From: an uncultured Parasphingopyxis sp. | GTDB taxonomy: Bacteria > Pseudomonadota > Alphaproteobacteria > Sphingomonadales > Sphingomonadaceae | Length of the DNA: 64,000 nucleotides | Reading direction: 5' to 3' | Assembly: GCA_905479515.1 (NCBI GenBank) | Contig: CAJQMX010000025.1 | Coordinates: forward strand, 62,001 to 126,000 | Shown here: one piece after another, positions 36,437 to 46,176 of the stretch | Position numbering within the stretch: the stretch's first letter is position 1 | Layout: every line of letters starts with the position of its first letter | Translations under genes and position numbers: made by a program | The notes under the pieces: generated by a model | Told to the model about the DNA's origin: nothing | Seen by the model: the letters and a program-made list of their open reading frames with translations, nothing else | The model's database searches: none

Positions 36437-36870
36437 GCTTTAGCTGACAAAGCAATCGTTCCGCTCCGCATCCTATCTATGCTCGCAATGTCCCGCTTCC
36501 CACACGGCTTCCCTTGCCAGCATGGATTTTTATATGTGAACCCAGATCGACGCAGGAGTTTCGACAGATCGCTTTGGCTCGACAGGGCGCCGTGGTCCTC
36601 TTTCAGGCGACGGGACATTTCAGCAAGCATCAGTCCCGGCTCGGCCTCGATCCAGCCGACCAGAGACTCAAGGTGACGTGACTGGCTGTCATGGCGAAAC
36701 CGGCATCGCTGGTGCACATCGATCCGTCCCGTCGCTCGATAGTGCTGCATCAAGATGTTGACGAAACTCGGGCTGCCATCAAACATCCGCGTCGCTTTCC
36801 GGCGCAAATGTTCTGTCTCGACAAAGCGAACAATGCGGCGGCGTAAATCGGCAGAATATGTCTTCTGCAT
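36433..36870 (-). pseudogene. Truncated IS630-family transposase
   Basis: 145 codons for the N-terminal DNA-binding half of an IS630-type transposase (MQKTYSADLRRRIVRFVETE, SLVGWIEAEPGLMLAEMSRR, KLLRRSGFTYKN). The DDE catalytic half is missing because the frame ends at the 3' end of the anchor protein gene. It marks an old insertion at the border between the copper and the divalent-cation blocks. Confidence 0.78.
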
Positions 36871-37227
36871 GGACGCTCTCCATCTAAAAGAGGAAAATCA
36901 CAGGTCGACCAATCCGGGAATCCCCAATGCGATTATGTTCGATCGAGTGATACTTCAGCTCGCCAAGTTGTCTTGCTGAGCCGGACGCCGTTTTTCTGGC
37001 AAGTTACTGAATAGAATAATCGAACCGCTTCTTTGTTCAGATGCCCATGCCGTCGATACCGACCGTATTGCATTGAGTGCGGATTAAAGTCGCGGGTATC
37101 GCTTCGCTCCACCCGCCCTACGCCCGACAGGGCGCTATTGCCATAGCGGGGGTGCGCTCGGAACTTGATATCGAAATTCAGCCCGCCAAGGAAACAGCGA
37201 ACGCCCAAGCAAGAATGGAGACGACCT
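36871..37227. other. Intergenic stretch between IS630 remnant and P1B-4 ATPase
   Basis: About 360 nt without a gene. It holds the left part of the IS630 remnant's surroundings and the REP-like element at 37092. Nothing else recognisable. Confidence 0.5.
37092..37122. repeat. REP-like palindromic element
   Basis: GCGGGT (37092-37097) and ACCCGC (37111-37116) form a stem around TATCGCTTCGCTCC and are followed by CCTACG. This is the well-known dispersed genomic repeat whose translation gives GRVERSDTR. It suggests chromosomal DNA was captured here. Confidence 0.55.
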
Positions 37228-39276
37228 TCAAGTGTCTGCTCCTTGAGACTGAATCGACGGTCTATAGTCGGCGCTTGCATCGTTGAATGCCAGAAGACGA
37301 AGCGCATTGAAGACGACGATAAGGGTGGACCCCTCGTGAATAAGTACAGCCGGACCTATTCCGAGCCCGAACAGCGTCGCCGGAATTAGAAGCGCGACGA
37401 TTCCAAAACTTGCCCAGAGATTTTGCCGGATAATACGGCTGGTCGCGCGGCTGAGGCCAACGGCAAAAGGCAGTGTTTCAAGGTCATCGGCCATTAAAGC
37501 GATGTCGGCAGTTTCGAGCGCTACATCAGATCCCGCAGCGCCCATGGCGATCCCGACCGTCGCATTGGCCATGGCGGGCGCGTCATTAACACCGTCGCCG
37601 ATCATGGCAACCCCTTGGCCCTCCTTCAACGACTTGATCTTAGTGACCTTGTCCTCCGGCATCAGATCACCAAAGGCTTCATCAAGACCTACCTCGCGCG
37701 CTACCGCATCCGCGACATTCTGATTATCCCCAGAGATCATTATCATACGGGTGACGCCAATCTCGCGCAGGCGTGCGATTACGCGCTTTGCGGCCTCGCG
37801 CGGGGTGTCCATCAAGCCAATTGCGCCCAGATAAGCATTGCCGTGGCGAACAATCATTGTCGTGCGGCCATTGGCTGATAGCGAATTTACAATCGCAGCC
37901 AACTCATCTGGCACAGGCTCGCCGTCCACCTCATCGAACAAAGCGGATTTACCGATATGCACAATCTGGCCGTCATAGAGCGCAGACACACCGCGCCCGG
38001 TAATACTGGCAAAATCTGAGGCACCGCCGGGAACTGTCCCAAGGCGTGTTCTGGCGTCGCGCACAACGGCTTCAGCCAAAGGATGATCACTCAGTGTTTC
38101 GACTGCGGCGCTAACGCTTAGCAATATCGTTTCATCGACATCGCCATAAGGGACAATATCGACCAGTCGCGGTTCGCCTTCCGTCAATGTTCCAGTTTTA
38201 TCAAAGGCGATCGCGTCAAGACGGCCAAGGAATTCCAGCGGCGCGCCGCCCTTGATCAACACACCGCCGCGTGCTGCGCGGGCGACGCCAGACAGAATTG
38301 CACTCGGTGTTGCGATGGCAAGCGCGCATGGGCTGGCGGCCACAAGCACCGCCATAGCCCGGTAAAAACTCTCAGAAGCGGTTTCGTCCAGAACCAGAAA
38401 GGCAAGCGACGTCACAACCGCCAATACAATAACGCAGGGCACAAATATGCGTTCAAACTTTTGGGTAAAACTCTGCGTTGGGGATTGCCGTGTCTCAGCT
38501 TCACTGACCATGGTGACAACACGCGCCAGCGTCGTCTCGCCCGACAGTTTCGTCACTATAATATCCAGACTGCCTGACCCATTGATTGATCCGGCGAACA
38601 CACGGCTTTCGGGCTTGAGCGCATCTGGATTATCGGCCGCTTTGGCGCGGTCAGATACAGGCCGTTTGTCCACGGGAGCGCTTTCGCCGGTAATCGGAGC
38701 TTGGTTGACCGCGCTTTGCCCGCTGACCACAAAGCCATCCGCTGGCAGGCGCTCATTGGAGCGCACAATCACGACATCCCCAACGACCAACTCGTCAATC
38801 GGGATGGTTTCTGTCGTCTCGCCGCGCCGCACAAGCGCTTCATCTGGGGCAAGATCAGCGAGAGCCGAGATCGCATTGCGCGCCCGCGCCATGGCGTAGT
38901 TTTCGAGGGCGTGGCCAATGGCAAAGAGGAAAAGAAGAAACGCGCCTTCTGCCCATTCGCCAAGAATGGCAGCCCCAGTGGCAGCGACCAACATCAGGAA
39001 GTCAATCTGGAACTGGCCTTTCAGCAATTTGCCAAGCGCTTCGCGCAAGGCAAGATATCCACCAAAGAAAAAGGCGGCGAGCAGAAAGCCAAAGCCAGCC
39101 GTGTCTGACAGAACGCTGAGCTTGGGGCCAAGCCAGCCTGTCAGCAGGCATACCCCTGCCAATCCGGCAAAAATGATTTCGGCGCGGGGACCAAATAATC
39201 GGCTAATAACATCGCCATGATTATGACCATGACCGCCGTCATCATGGTCATGGTCTGTGTGGTTAGGGGTCTCCAT
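37228..39276 (-). CDS. P1B-4-type heavy-metal ATPase (Co/Zn class)
   Basis: 682 residues from ATG 39276. His/Asp-rich N-terminus (HTDHDHDDGGHGHNHGD), then P-type core: [41 protein letters not shown]. The helix 6 metal motif is SPC (AASPCALAIATPS) instead of CPC, and helix 8 has HEGSTLIVVFNALRLL. SPC plus HEG(G/S)T defines the P1B-4 group, which exports Co(II), Zn(II) or Fe(II). No CxxC N-terminal domain. Faces the same way as the RND operon upstream. Confidence 0.9.
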   Translation of the reverse strand: METPNHTDHDHDDGGHGHNHGDVISRLFGPRAEIIFAGLAGVCLLTGWLGPKLSVLSDTAGFGFLLAAFFFGGYLALREALGKLLKGQFQIDFLMLVAATGAAILGEWAEGAFLLFLFAIGHALENYAMARARNAISALADLAPDEALVRRGETTETIPIDELVVGDVVIVRSNERLPADGFVVSGQSAVNQAPITGESAPVDKRPVSDRAKAADNPDALKPESRVFAGSINGSGSLDIIVTKLSGETTLARVVTMVSEAETRQSPTQSFTQKFERIFVPCVIVLAVVTSLAFLVLDETASESFYRAMAVLVAASPCALAIATPSAILSGVARAARGGVLIKGGAPLEFLGRLDAIAFDKTGTLTEGEPRLVDIVPYGDVDETILLSVSAAVETLSDHPLAEAVVRDARTRLGTVPGGASDFASITGRGVSALYDGQIVHIGKSALFDEVDGEPVPDELAAIVNSLSANGRTTMIVRHGNAYLGAIGLMDTPREAAKRVIARLREIGVTRMIMISGDNQNVADAVAREVGLDEAFGDLMPEDKVTKIKSLKEGQGVAMIGDGVNDAPAMANATVGIAMGAAGSDVALETADIALMADDLETLPFAVGLSRATSRIIRQNLWASFGIVALLIPATLFGLGIGPAVLIHEGSTLIVVFNALRLLAFNDASADYRPSIQSQGADT

Positions 39277-39332
39277 AAGTCTTCTCCAAAAATAGTGTGT
39301 CTTGGCAGCGTTAGCCGCCAAGGCCATGTGAG

Positions 39333-42300
39333 TTATTCAGCCGGAACAGCCTCGGGGCTGTGCGGCGTTTCAAGCAGGGAATGATGGGTGTCTGGCTTTG
39401 GCGCGAACCAGCGATGCAAGGCAGGCATCACCAGCAGAGTCAGGAGCGTTGATGAAACAAGCCCGCCTGTCACAACCGTTGCCAAAGGCCGCTGTACTTC
39501 TGCGCCAACCCCGGTGGCAAACAGCAAGGGCGCAAGGCCCAAAGCGGTCGTCATCGCTGTCATCAAAACGGGGCGCGCCCTGAGACCCGCCGCTTCAATG
39601 GCCAGAGCATCCCGGTCGCGCCCGGCGCGGGCAAAGTCGTCCATGAAGCTGACCAGCACCATGCCGTTGCCAAGCGCGATGCCGAACAAGGCAATAAAGC
39701 CAACCGTGGCAGGCACAGAGACTGGCAGTCCGGTGAGCCAAAGCGCCAAAGCGCCGCCTGTTAGAGCCAGCGGAATATTTAGTAGGATTAGGATCGCTGA
39801 TTTTAATCGGCCAAAGGTGAGAAGCAGGATTAGAAGGACGATTCCCAGCGTGATTGGAATCACGACTGCGAAACGCGCATTGGCCTGTTGCTGCAATTCA
39901 AACTGACCGCCCCAGACCACGCGATAGCCTGCGGGCAAATCAAGATTGGCGTCCGTCAGGGCTTGCGCTTCTGTCACAAACGAGCCGATGTCGCGGCCCC
40001 GCACATTCGACTGCACAGTTATAAAGCGCTCGCCATCCTCGCGGGTAATCTGGCGTGGTCCAATAACGGTTTCGATACTAGCGACACTTTCCAAGGGCAC
40101 TTGCGCACCCGTTGGCGACTTCAAGATGATGCGGCGGATGGCTTCCGGTGTATCGCGGCTATCTTCATCAAATCGCACCACAATCGGAAACTGGCGCACG
40201 CCTTCAAACAAGGCGCCCGCTTCCGCGCCGCCAACCGAAGCCCGCAACGCATCAAGCGCATCTTCAACATCGAGACCATAACGCCCGAGGGCCGCGCGAT
40301 CGACACGCACCACGAGCTGCGGCGCGCCTGTGATCTGGTCGGCCTGCACTTCAGCAGCGCCGTCCACTTGCTGCAAAATAGCTTGCAAGTCCTGTGATTT
40401 GTCTAGCAGCACGTCGCTGTCCGGGCCAAATATTTTGACCGCCAGTTCAGCGCGCGTACCAGTTAAGAGTTCGTCCACGGACATCGCAATGGGCTGTCCG
40501 ATATTGACGACAATGCCTGGGACGCCTTCAAGGTTTTCTGAAATCGCTGTTCGCAAATCCTCCGGGGTAAAGCCTTCGCGCCATTCAGCCCTGGGTTTGA
40601 GTTCCACAAAGGCTTCCGCGCTATTGGTTGGGTCCGCATGGGCGCCGACTTCGCCGCGCCCGATACGGGTTACGATGGATTTTATTTCAGGGAATGTGGT
40701 TAGCAGCCGCTTTTCAACGCGCGTGGTAGTGTCCGCCGCCTCAGTTAGAGAGATTGACGGTGCCATAGTCACGCGCAGCAAAATATCGCCCTCTTCCAGC
40801 GACGGGGTAAATTCAGACCCGAGCCGTGATCCTGCAAGCCCGCCTGCGAGCAGAAGGACAGCGGCCAAAGCAATTGCGGCCAGCCGCTGCCTCACAAAAA
40901 AACCTGCGGCGAGGCTCACCATGCGCGCAATCCATCCGGGGCGATGTTCCCCTTGTTTTTGACTGCGGCGCATGACCCCGTTCGCGAGCGACGGGGCAAT
41001 CAGCGCTGCGTAGAAAAGCGACCCTGTCATCGCCAGGGCAGCGGACGCCGCCAGTGGCCGGAAGGTTTTGCCCTCCACGCCTTGGAGTGAGAACAGCGGC
41101 AGGAAGACCACGATCACCACGGCAACAGCTGCAATGAGCGGCGCAATCACCTCAGCAGTGGACCGGGCCACGATATTGCGTTGATCTTCAGAGGGCTCAC
41201 TTGTGCGAAAACCTCTGTCCACATTTTCAGCAATGACAATGGCCCCATCCACCATCATTCCGATGGCAATTGCCACCCCGCCTAGTGACATGAGGTTAGC
41301 ACTGATACCGAGCCAATTCATCGCAATGAAAGCAAAACCGACCGAAAATGGAATCGACAGGACAACAACAAGACTGGGACGCCAGCCGCCTAAGAAGATG
41401 AAGACAACAAATGCCACAAGCAATGCGCCTTGCCATAGCGCGGTTGTTACAGTCGCGGCGGCCTTATTGACCAGCGTGCCCTGATCATAATAAGGCACGG
41501 CCGTGACCCCGTCTGGCAGGTTTTGATTGATAGCGTCAAAGCGTGTCTGAACGCGGGCAATAACGTCGGACGTATTGGTGCCATAGAGTTTGAGCACCAA
41601 GCCCGCAACGACTTCGCCTTCACCATTTGCCGTGGCAAGGCCTTGGCGCACACCGCCACCTATGACAATGTCGCCAAGATCGCGAACGCGCACCGGGCGT
41701 CCATCATCAACATTCACAACAATCTCTGCGAGATCCTCAACCGAGCGGGCGAGACCGACGCCGCGCACCGTATATTGCTCAGAGCCGATTTCGAGGAATT
41801 GCGCGCCTTCGGTTTTGTTACCGCGCTCCAGCGCGGTCATGACATCGCCGATCTGGATGTCGTAAGCGAGCAGCGCATCAGGATCGAGCTGGACCTGATA
41901 CTGTTTTTCATAACCACCAAGTGACAACACTTCAGTAACACCCGGCACGGTCTGGAGCTGGTATTTGACAATCCAGTCCTGGATTTCTCGCATCTCCACA
42001 AGGTCGCGCGTTCCCGAAGCATCTTCGAGACGGAAGTAGAGAATAATTCCTAGACCTGTTGAGATTGGTCCCATTTGCGGGTCACCAAAACCGTCAGGGA
42101 TATTGCCGCGCGCTTCCGCGAGGCGTTCGCCTACGACCTGCCGCGCGAAATACACATCAGTGCCGTCTTCAAAATAGATATTGACCACGGATAGCCCAAA
42201 GTTTGAGACCGAGCGCATGTGATCCAGCTTTGGCAGTCCGGACATAGCAGTTTCAATGGGATAGGTGACATAGCGCTCGACCTCTTCGGGCGCGAGCCCT

Positions 42301-42458
42301 TCTGTTTCAGTAAACACCTGAACCAGTGATGGGGTGACATCTGGAAAGGCGTCAACGGGCAAAGCCCGAAAGGCAAATAGTCCGCCAATCGTCATGGCGA
42401 GCGCCGCGATAGCAGCTAGAAGCCGCCCTCCGGCGATACGGTGCATAAAGTTAAACAT
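39333..42458 (-). CDS. Heavy-metal RND efflux pump (Czc/Cnr-like)
   Basis: 1041 residues, HME-RND inner-membrane pump. The three Met positions of the Cu pump are replaced here (EEGDILLRVTMAPS, EAFVELKPRAEW, MSVDELLTGTRAE), so it should carry divalent cations rather than Cu(I). The helix 4 motif is GGVAIAIGMMVDGAIVIAEN, not the DFG form of classical CzcA, which leaves the exact substrate open (Ni, Co, Zn or Cd). Last gene of a minus-strand czcI-C-B-A-like operon. Confidence 0.92.
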   Translation of the reverse strand: MFNFMHRIAGGRLLAAIAALAMTIGGLFAFRALPVDAFPDVTPSLVQVFTETEGLAPEEVERYVTYPIETAMSGLPKLDHMRSVSNFGLSVVNIYFEDGTDVYFARQVVGERLAEARGNIPDGFGDPQMGPISTGLGIILYFRLEDASGTRDLVEMREIQDWIVKYQLQTVPGVTEVLSLGGYEKQYQVQLDPDALLAYDIQIGDVMTALERGNKTEGAQFLEIGSEQYTVRGVGLARSVEDLAEIVVNVDDGRPVRVRDLGDIVIGGGVRQGLATANGEGEVVAGLVLKLYGTNTSDVIARVQTRFDAINQNLPDGVTAVPYYDQGTLVNKAAATVTTALWQGALLVAFVVFIFLGGWRPSLVVVLSIPFSVGFAFIAMNWLGISANLMSLGGVAIAIGMMVDGAIVIAENVDRGFRTSEPSEDQRNIVARSTAEVIAPLIAAVAVVIVVFLPLFSLQGVEGKTFRPLAASAALAMTGSLFYAALIAPSLANGVMRRSQKQGEHRPGWIARMVSLAAGFFVRQRLAAIALAAVLLLAGGLAGSRLGSEFTPSLEEGDILLRVTMAPSISLTEAADTTTRVEKRLLTTFPEIKSIVTRIGRGEVGAHADPTNSAEAFVELKPRAEWREGFTPEDLRTAISENLEGVPGIVVNIGQPIAMSVDELLTGTRAELAVKIFGPDSDVLLDKSQDLQAILQQVDGAAEVQADQITGAPQLVVRVDRAALGRYGLDVEDALDALRASVGGAEAGALFEGVRQFPIVVRFDEDSRDTPEAIRRIILKSPTGAQVPLESVASIETVIGPRQITREDGERFITVQSNVRGRDIGSFVTEAQALTDANLDLPAGYRVVWGGQFELQQQANARFAVVIPITLGIVLLILLLTFGRLKSAILILLNIPLALTGGALALWLTGLPVSVPATVGFIALFGIALGNGMVLVSFMDDFARAGRDRDALAIEAAGLRARPVLMTAMTTALGLAPLLFATGVGAEVQRPLATVVTGGLVSSTLLTLLVMPALHRWFAPKPDTHHSLLETPHSPEAVPAE

Positions 42459-42469
42459 ATCAAATTATC

Positions 42470-43861
42470 CTAGTGGCCGTGGCCGTCGCCAAAGGCGTCT
42501 TTTTCAAGTTGAGCTTTGAGGGTGAACGCGCCGCGCGTGACGATTGTCTCCCCTACGTCGAGGCCGGAGCGTATCTCCACAAAGCCGCCGGACTTTGTCC
42601 CGGTCATAACCGCGCGCGGGGCATATCCGCCCTCTACGGGCACGAAGACAGATGGTTTGTCTTCAACCAGCTGAACGGCGGACTCAGGAACGCGCAAAAC
42701 ACTTTCCGGCGCGCCAACGCTCAAATCCGCGGTGACAAACTGGCCGGGACGCAAACTGCCATCCGGATTATCGACGATCACCCGCGCCGTGGCGGTGCGG
42801 GAGGTCTCATTGATTACCGGCAGAACAAACGCAATTGTGGATTGGGCCAGCACATCGCCGTCGTCGGTTTTTAGCGCAACGGGCGCGCCGACACGGATGC
42901 GGCCAATATCTTGTTTGTAAACCGCAATATCGGCCCAGACGACACTGTCATCAACAAGGGTGAAGAGCGGATCAGCGCCCGCATCACCGGCTGACACGGT
43001 TTCGCCGAGGGTCACGGTGCGGCGCACGACCGTTCCAGCAATTGGCGCGGTTAGGTAGGCATTGGCGTTATCGCCATCGGCTGCTGTCGCAATACGCTCC
43101 AGCGCTGCATGACTGACACCAGCGGCATGAAGCTCATTTTCAGCTGCGTCGCTGTCAGCCTTGGCCGCCTCAAATTCGGCACGTGCGGCCTGAAGGTCAG
43201 CCTCTGACGTTATCTTGTCGGCATAGAGCTTGTCTTCACGGGCAAGTGCTTTGCTCGCCAATGTTTGGCGGGTCTGCGTAGTCAAATAGGCTGCTTTCAG
43301 GCTTGCGAGTTCCCGACTCCGGATCAGGGCCAGCGTATCGCCGCGGCCTACCTGATCCCCCTCGCTTGCATATAGTTTACCAATAACGCCGCTGACCATG
43401 GGCGAGACATTTGCAACGCGGTCTGCATCAAAGCGAATTTCAGCTGGCAGGCTAAGCGACTGCGCAATAGCGCCTTCTATCACCCGCGCAGTTTCGATGC
43501 CGGCTTCTGTGGCTGCCTCAGTGGTCAGCTTAACGACATCGCCTTCCCCGTCGTCGTGGTCATCATGAGCCCCCTCTGCATCAGAGTGATCGTCATGACC
43601 CTCATGCTCCCCTTCGGGTTCACCATGGTTGTCGTGATCACTTTTAGCGTCGTCATGGGCATCATAAGCAGCATCCGCTTCGGCGTGATCGTCTGGGTCA
43701 CCTTGGGCTTCGTCATGCTCATCATGATCATGATTGTCGACTTGAGTCGTGGTGTTGGCCGCGCTGACCACTTGAGCTTGACCAGAGGAAGCGTCACCGC
43801 ATCCCGCCAGTGACAAAGCTAGGATCAAGGCGGTGCTCGGATAAATCAGGGTCTTTTTCAT
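42470..43861 (-). CDS. RND periplasmic adaptor (CzcB-like)
   Basis: 463 residues with a lipoprotein signal (LILALSLAGCGD), then a long His/Asp/Glu-rich region at about 38-108 (DNHDHDEHDEAQGDPDDHAE and similar) that should bind cations, then HlyD-type hairpin and barrel domains (VSPMVSGVIGKLYASEGDQV, APIAGTVVRRTVTLGETVSA). Overlaps the TolC-family gene by 4 nt. Connects the pump to the outer-membrane channel. Confidence 0.92.
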   Translation of the reverse strand: MKKTLIYPSTALILALSLAGCGDASSGQAQVVSAANTTTQVDNHDHDEHDEAQGDPDDHAEADAAYDAHDDAKSDHDNHGEPEGEHEGHDDHSDAEGAHDDHDDGEGDVVKLTTEAATEAGIETARVIEGAIAQSLSLPAEIRFDADRVANVSPMVSGVIGKLYASEGDQVGRGDTLALIRSRELASLKAAYLTTQTRQTLASKALAREDKLYADKITSEADLQAARAEFEAAKADSDAAENELHAAGVSHAALERIATAADGDNANAYLTAPIAGTVVRRTVTLGETVSAGDAGADPLFTLVDDSVVWADIAVYKQDIGRIRVGAPVALKTDDGDVLAQSTIAFVLPVINETSRTATARVIVDNPDGSLRPGQFVTADLSVGAPESVLRVPESAVQLVEDKPSVFVPVEGGYAPRAVMTGTKSGGFVEIRSGLDVGETIVTRGAFTLKAQLEKDAFGDGHGH

Positions 43862-45150
43862 TGGAAGTCTCCATTAAACGGGGCTGCGCCGATGAGGTTT
43901 TTGAGGCGCATGAGGTCGGCATTGAGGGTCCGGCGGGCGTCGATCACGCTGACACCCGCACTAATCAGGCCTTTACGGGAATCGAGGGTGGACGTGAGAT
44001 CAAACCGGCCTGCCGCATAGCCTTGGACGGAGGCGTCATAGGCAGAACGGGCGGCGGGTAAGGCATCATTTTCGAGCAGTGCCAAACGGGCCTGCGCCGT
44101 GCGCACGCGCGCTGCGGCGGCTTGCTGCTGCGAGCGTAACCTGGCCTCAACTGCAACGGCGCTAATCCGCTCGGCATCGGCGCGTAGCCCTGCTGCACGC
44201 GCGGCATCACGGTTGCGGTCAAATAGCGGGATGGGAACACTGACACCTAGCAAGAGGGCATTATCGCCCGTCTCCTCAAACTGGCGAACGCCTGCACTTA
44301 TGGTGAGATCAGGCACACCCGCCGCGCGCGCGGCATCCTGCTCGGCGTCGCGCGCAGTTGCACTTGCTCTCGCGGCAGCCAAAGCGGGGTGCTGACTCAG
44401 TCCTATAGGGGCGGGCAGCGTCTCTGGCGCGTTCAATCCCGCAGGTCTGGGTACGGCAAAGACCGGAGCCGCACTCCCCCAAAGGGCAGCAAGCTCATAA
44501 CGGCGCTGATCAATCTCAGCTTCGGCGGCAAGAGCAGCCGCTTTCAAAGCGGCGGCATCTGCCTCTGCGCGTGAGCGTTCAGGCGGCGCGGCTGCGCCCG
44601 CTTCAACACGTATCGCGACAGTCTCAGCTAAAGAGACGGCCAAATCAGCCGACTCTCTTGCTAGGGCTGCGAGCTCTGAGGCCGCTATCAGGTCATGATA
44701 GAGCAAAGCCGCTTCCAGCTCGGTCTCACGCAATATGACGCGGCATTGAGCATCCGCGAGAGCAGCCTGCGCCCGCGCGGCGCGTTCGCGTTTGCCGCGC
44801 TTTCCACCAAGCTGGAAGGTCTGCTCGATTGAGAGCGTGGTTTCGGTCTGGTCGAACCCGCTGAGCGGGCCGGAGCCAGAGAAATTTTCGACCTCAAGCC
44901 CGATGGAAGGATTAAGACGACGCCCAGCCTGGTCAGCATCGGCGGCGCTGGCGCGCGCTTCAAGCGCAGCGCGGCGAATATCTGGTGACGCATTGCGTAT
45001 TTGCGCAAGCGCCATGTCGAGGGTGAGCGGCGCATCCGCCGCAATGGCTGGCGCGCTTCCTGTCGGCCCGTTGCACGGGGCCGCGACCGCTGTGCCTGCG
45101 AGGGCAGCCGCGATAAGGACGCACAGCGCGCCCTGTCTAAATTTTGGCAT
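43858..45150 (-). CDS. TolC-family outer-membrane factor (CzcC-like)
   Basis: 430 residues with signal peptide (ALCVLIAAALAGTAVAAP) and the outer-membrane efflux fold (ALAQIRNASPDIRRAALEAR, ISAGVRQFEETGDNALLLGV, VPIPLFDRNRDAARAAG). First structural gene of the divalent-cation pump after the CzcI-like leader. Confidence 0.9.
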   Translation of the reverse strand: MPKFRQGALCVLIAAALAGTAVAAPCNGPTGSAPAIAADAPLTLDMALAQIRNASPDIRRAALEARASAADADQAGRRLNPSIGLEVENFSGSGPLSGFDQTETTLSIEQTFQLGGKRGKRERAARAQAALADAQCRVILRETELEAALLYHDLIAASELAALARESADLAVSLAETVAIRVEAGAAAPPERSRAEADAAALKAAALAAEAEIDQRRYELAALWGSAAPVFAVPRPAGLNAPETLPAPIGLSQHPALAAARASATARDAEQDAARAAGVPDLTISAGVRQFEETGDNALLLGVSVPIPLFDRNRDAARAAGLRADAERISAVAVEARLRSQQQAAAARVRTAQARLALLENDALPAARSAYDASVQGYAAGRFDLTSTLDSRKGLISAGVSVIDARRTLNADLMRLKNLIGAAPFNGDFQ

Positions 45151-45222
45151 TTGGGAGTTGTCCTTGTGATAACCTGAAACGACATCAAACCCGCGCCTAA
45201 AGCGCGAGATTAGAGGGTCAGG

Positions 45223-45582
45223 TTAGGCACGTGGAGGGCGGTATAGACCATGAGGACCTTCTCGCGCATGAGACTGGTCATCACCAGCGCGGAAGGATGT
45301 TGCGTTTGGTCCAGAGAATGACAATTTTTCGGCCTTTAATCCAACCATGTGCACGTGGCACGAGCCGCAATTATGTGCATGATAATCATGTTCCGAGTGT
45401 TGTTCATCGCCATCTTGTTCAAGCTCGCCAAGCATTTCTTTTGCTGTATGCGAAGTTTCACAAGCCATTTCAGCATTATCGACGGGATGAATGTCGACCG
45501 CAGACGCACTCATACCCATCGTCATGGCGAACATGACGCTGAGCCAAAATCTGGCAGATAATATGAGGGCCGCAATCTTCAT
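45223..45582 (-). CDS. CzcI-like small secreted protein
   Basis: 119 residues: signal peptide (FWLSVMFAMTMGMSASA), then Cys/His-rich sequence (EQHSEHDYHAHNCGSCHVHM) and a basic Pro tail (GLYRPPRA). Position at the head of a czcCBA-type operon and the composition match CzcI/DUF2946-like proteins, which modulate the pump in Cupriavidus. Sequence similarity is weak, so the assignment is mostly by context. Confidence 0.6.
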   Translation of the reverse strand: MKIAALILSARFWLSVMFAMTMGMSASAVDIHPVDNAEMACETSHTAKEMLGELEQDGDEQHSEHDYHAHNCGSCHVHMVGLKAEKLSFSGPNATSFRAGDDQSHAREGPHGLYRPPRA

Positions 45583-45641
45583 CGTTTCAATCTGTATATG
45601 GTTTTGATGTTAAAATCATTAAATTAATTCATTAAGTCACC

Positions 45642-45672
45642 ACCTTAACCCCTTCAGTGACTGTAGGGGCAA
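45642..45672 (-). promoter_or_regulatory. MerR-type promoter for the RND operon
   Basis: On the minus strand TTGCCC (45667-45672) and TAAGGT (45642-45647) are separated by 19 nt. Inside the spacer the dyad CCCCTTCAG / CTGTAGGGG is centred on 45658-45660. A 19-bp spacer with an internal dyad is the hallmark of MerR-family-activated promoters. It drives the CzcI-like gene and the pump. Confidence 0.62.
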
Positions 45673-45696
45673 GGGCTTTCTTCAATTCACGCAAAA

Positions 45697-46167
45697 TCAA
45701 AGCCGTGCGCCAAGTTTTGTGGCCACCGCCGCCCCTTCATGGGAGTCCAGGCAATGGTCGTGATCGCCGAGGCTCTCCAACACTTTGCAGGTGGCAATGC
45801 TGCCACCCTCGCACGCCGACACCATACGCTTGAGCTCAGCCTCCAGCGCTTCGAGTTGTGAGAGTTTCTGGCGCACATCCGCTAATTGTCGACGCGCTAT
45901 GACATCAACATGGGCGCAGTCCTCACCCGGCTGGTGCTGCAAATCAATCAACTCGCGTATGGAGTCGATTGGGAACCCCAGATCGCGCGCATGGCGTATA
46001 AAGGAAAGCCGCTGCACGGCGTCATCGCCATAGAGTCTTTGGCCGCTGGTGCTGCGGTCTGGCTCACCCATAAGACTAATGGATTCGTAATATCGAATCG
46101 TCGTGACTTTCACGCCTGCGGCTTTTGATAAGCGCCCAATTGTCATCTGCTTCATAGAACGTTCCAA
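45697..46167 (-). CDS. MerR-family metal sensor (CadR/ZntR-like)
   Basis: 156 residues (152 from the ATG at 46155). N-terminal MerR helix-turn-helix (MTIGRLSKAAGVKVTTIRYY), dimer helix and a C-terminal metal loop ACEGGSIATCKVLESL, with a third Cys in GEDCAHVDV. The Cys pattern is that of Cd/Zn/Pb/Co sensors. A His tail (DHDHCLDSH) may add metal sites. It lies between two promoters with 19-bp spacers, one leftward for the RND pump and one rightward for the cation transporter, and probably activates both. Confidence 0.9.
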   Translation of the reverse strand: MERSMKQMTIGRLSKAAGVKVTTIRYYESISLMGEPDRSTSGQRLYGDDAVQRLSFIRHARDLGFPIDSIRELIDLQHQPGEDCAHVDVIARRQLADVRQKLSQLEALEAELKRMVSACEGGSIATCKVLESLGDHDHCLDSHEGAAVATKLGARL

Positions 46168-46176
46168 AAAAAAGTC

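Noticed and set aside
36933..37307. A 124-codon minus-strand frame containing GRVERSDTR
   Set aside because: This peptide is the known translation of a dispersed genomic repeat, so the frame is not a gene.
43525..43797. Frames rich in Met/Thr or Val/Ile opposite the CzcB His-rich region
   Set aside because: They are produced by the repetitive GAC/CAT codons of the His/Asp-rich segment.
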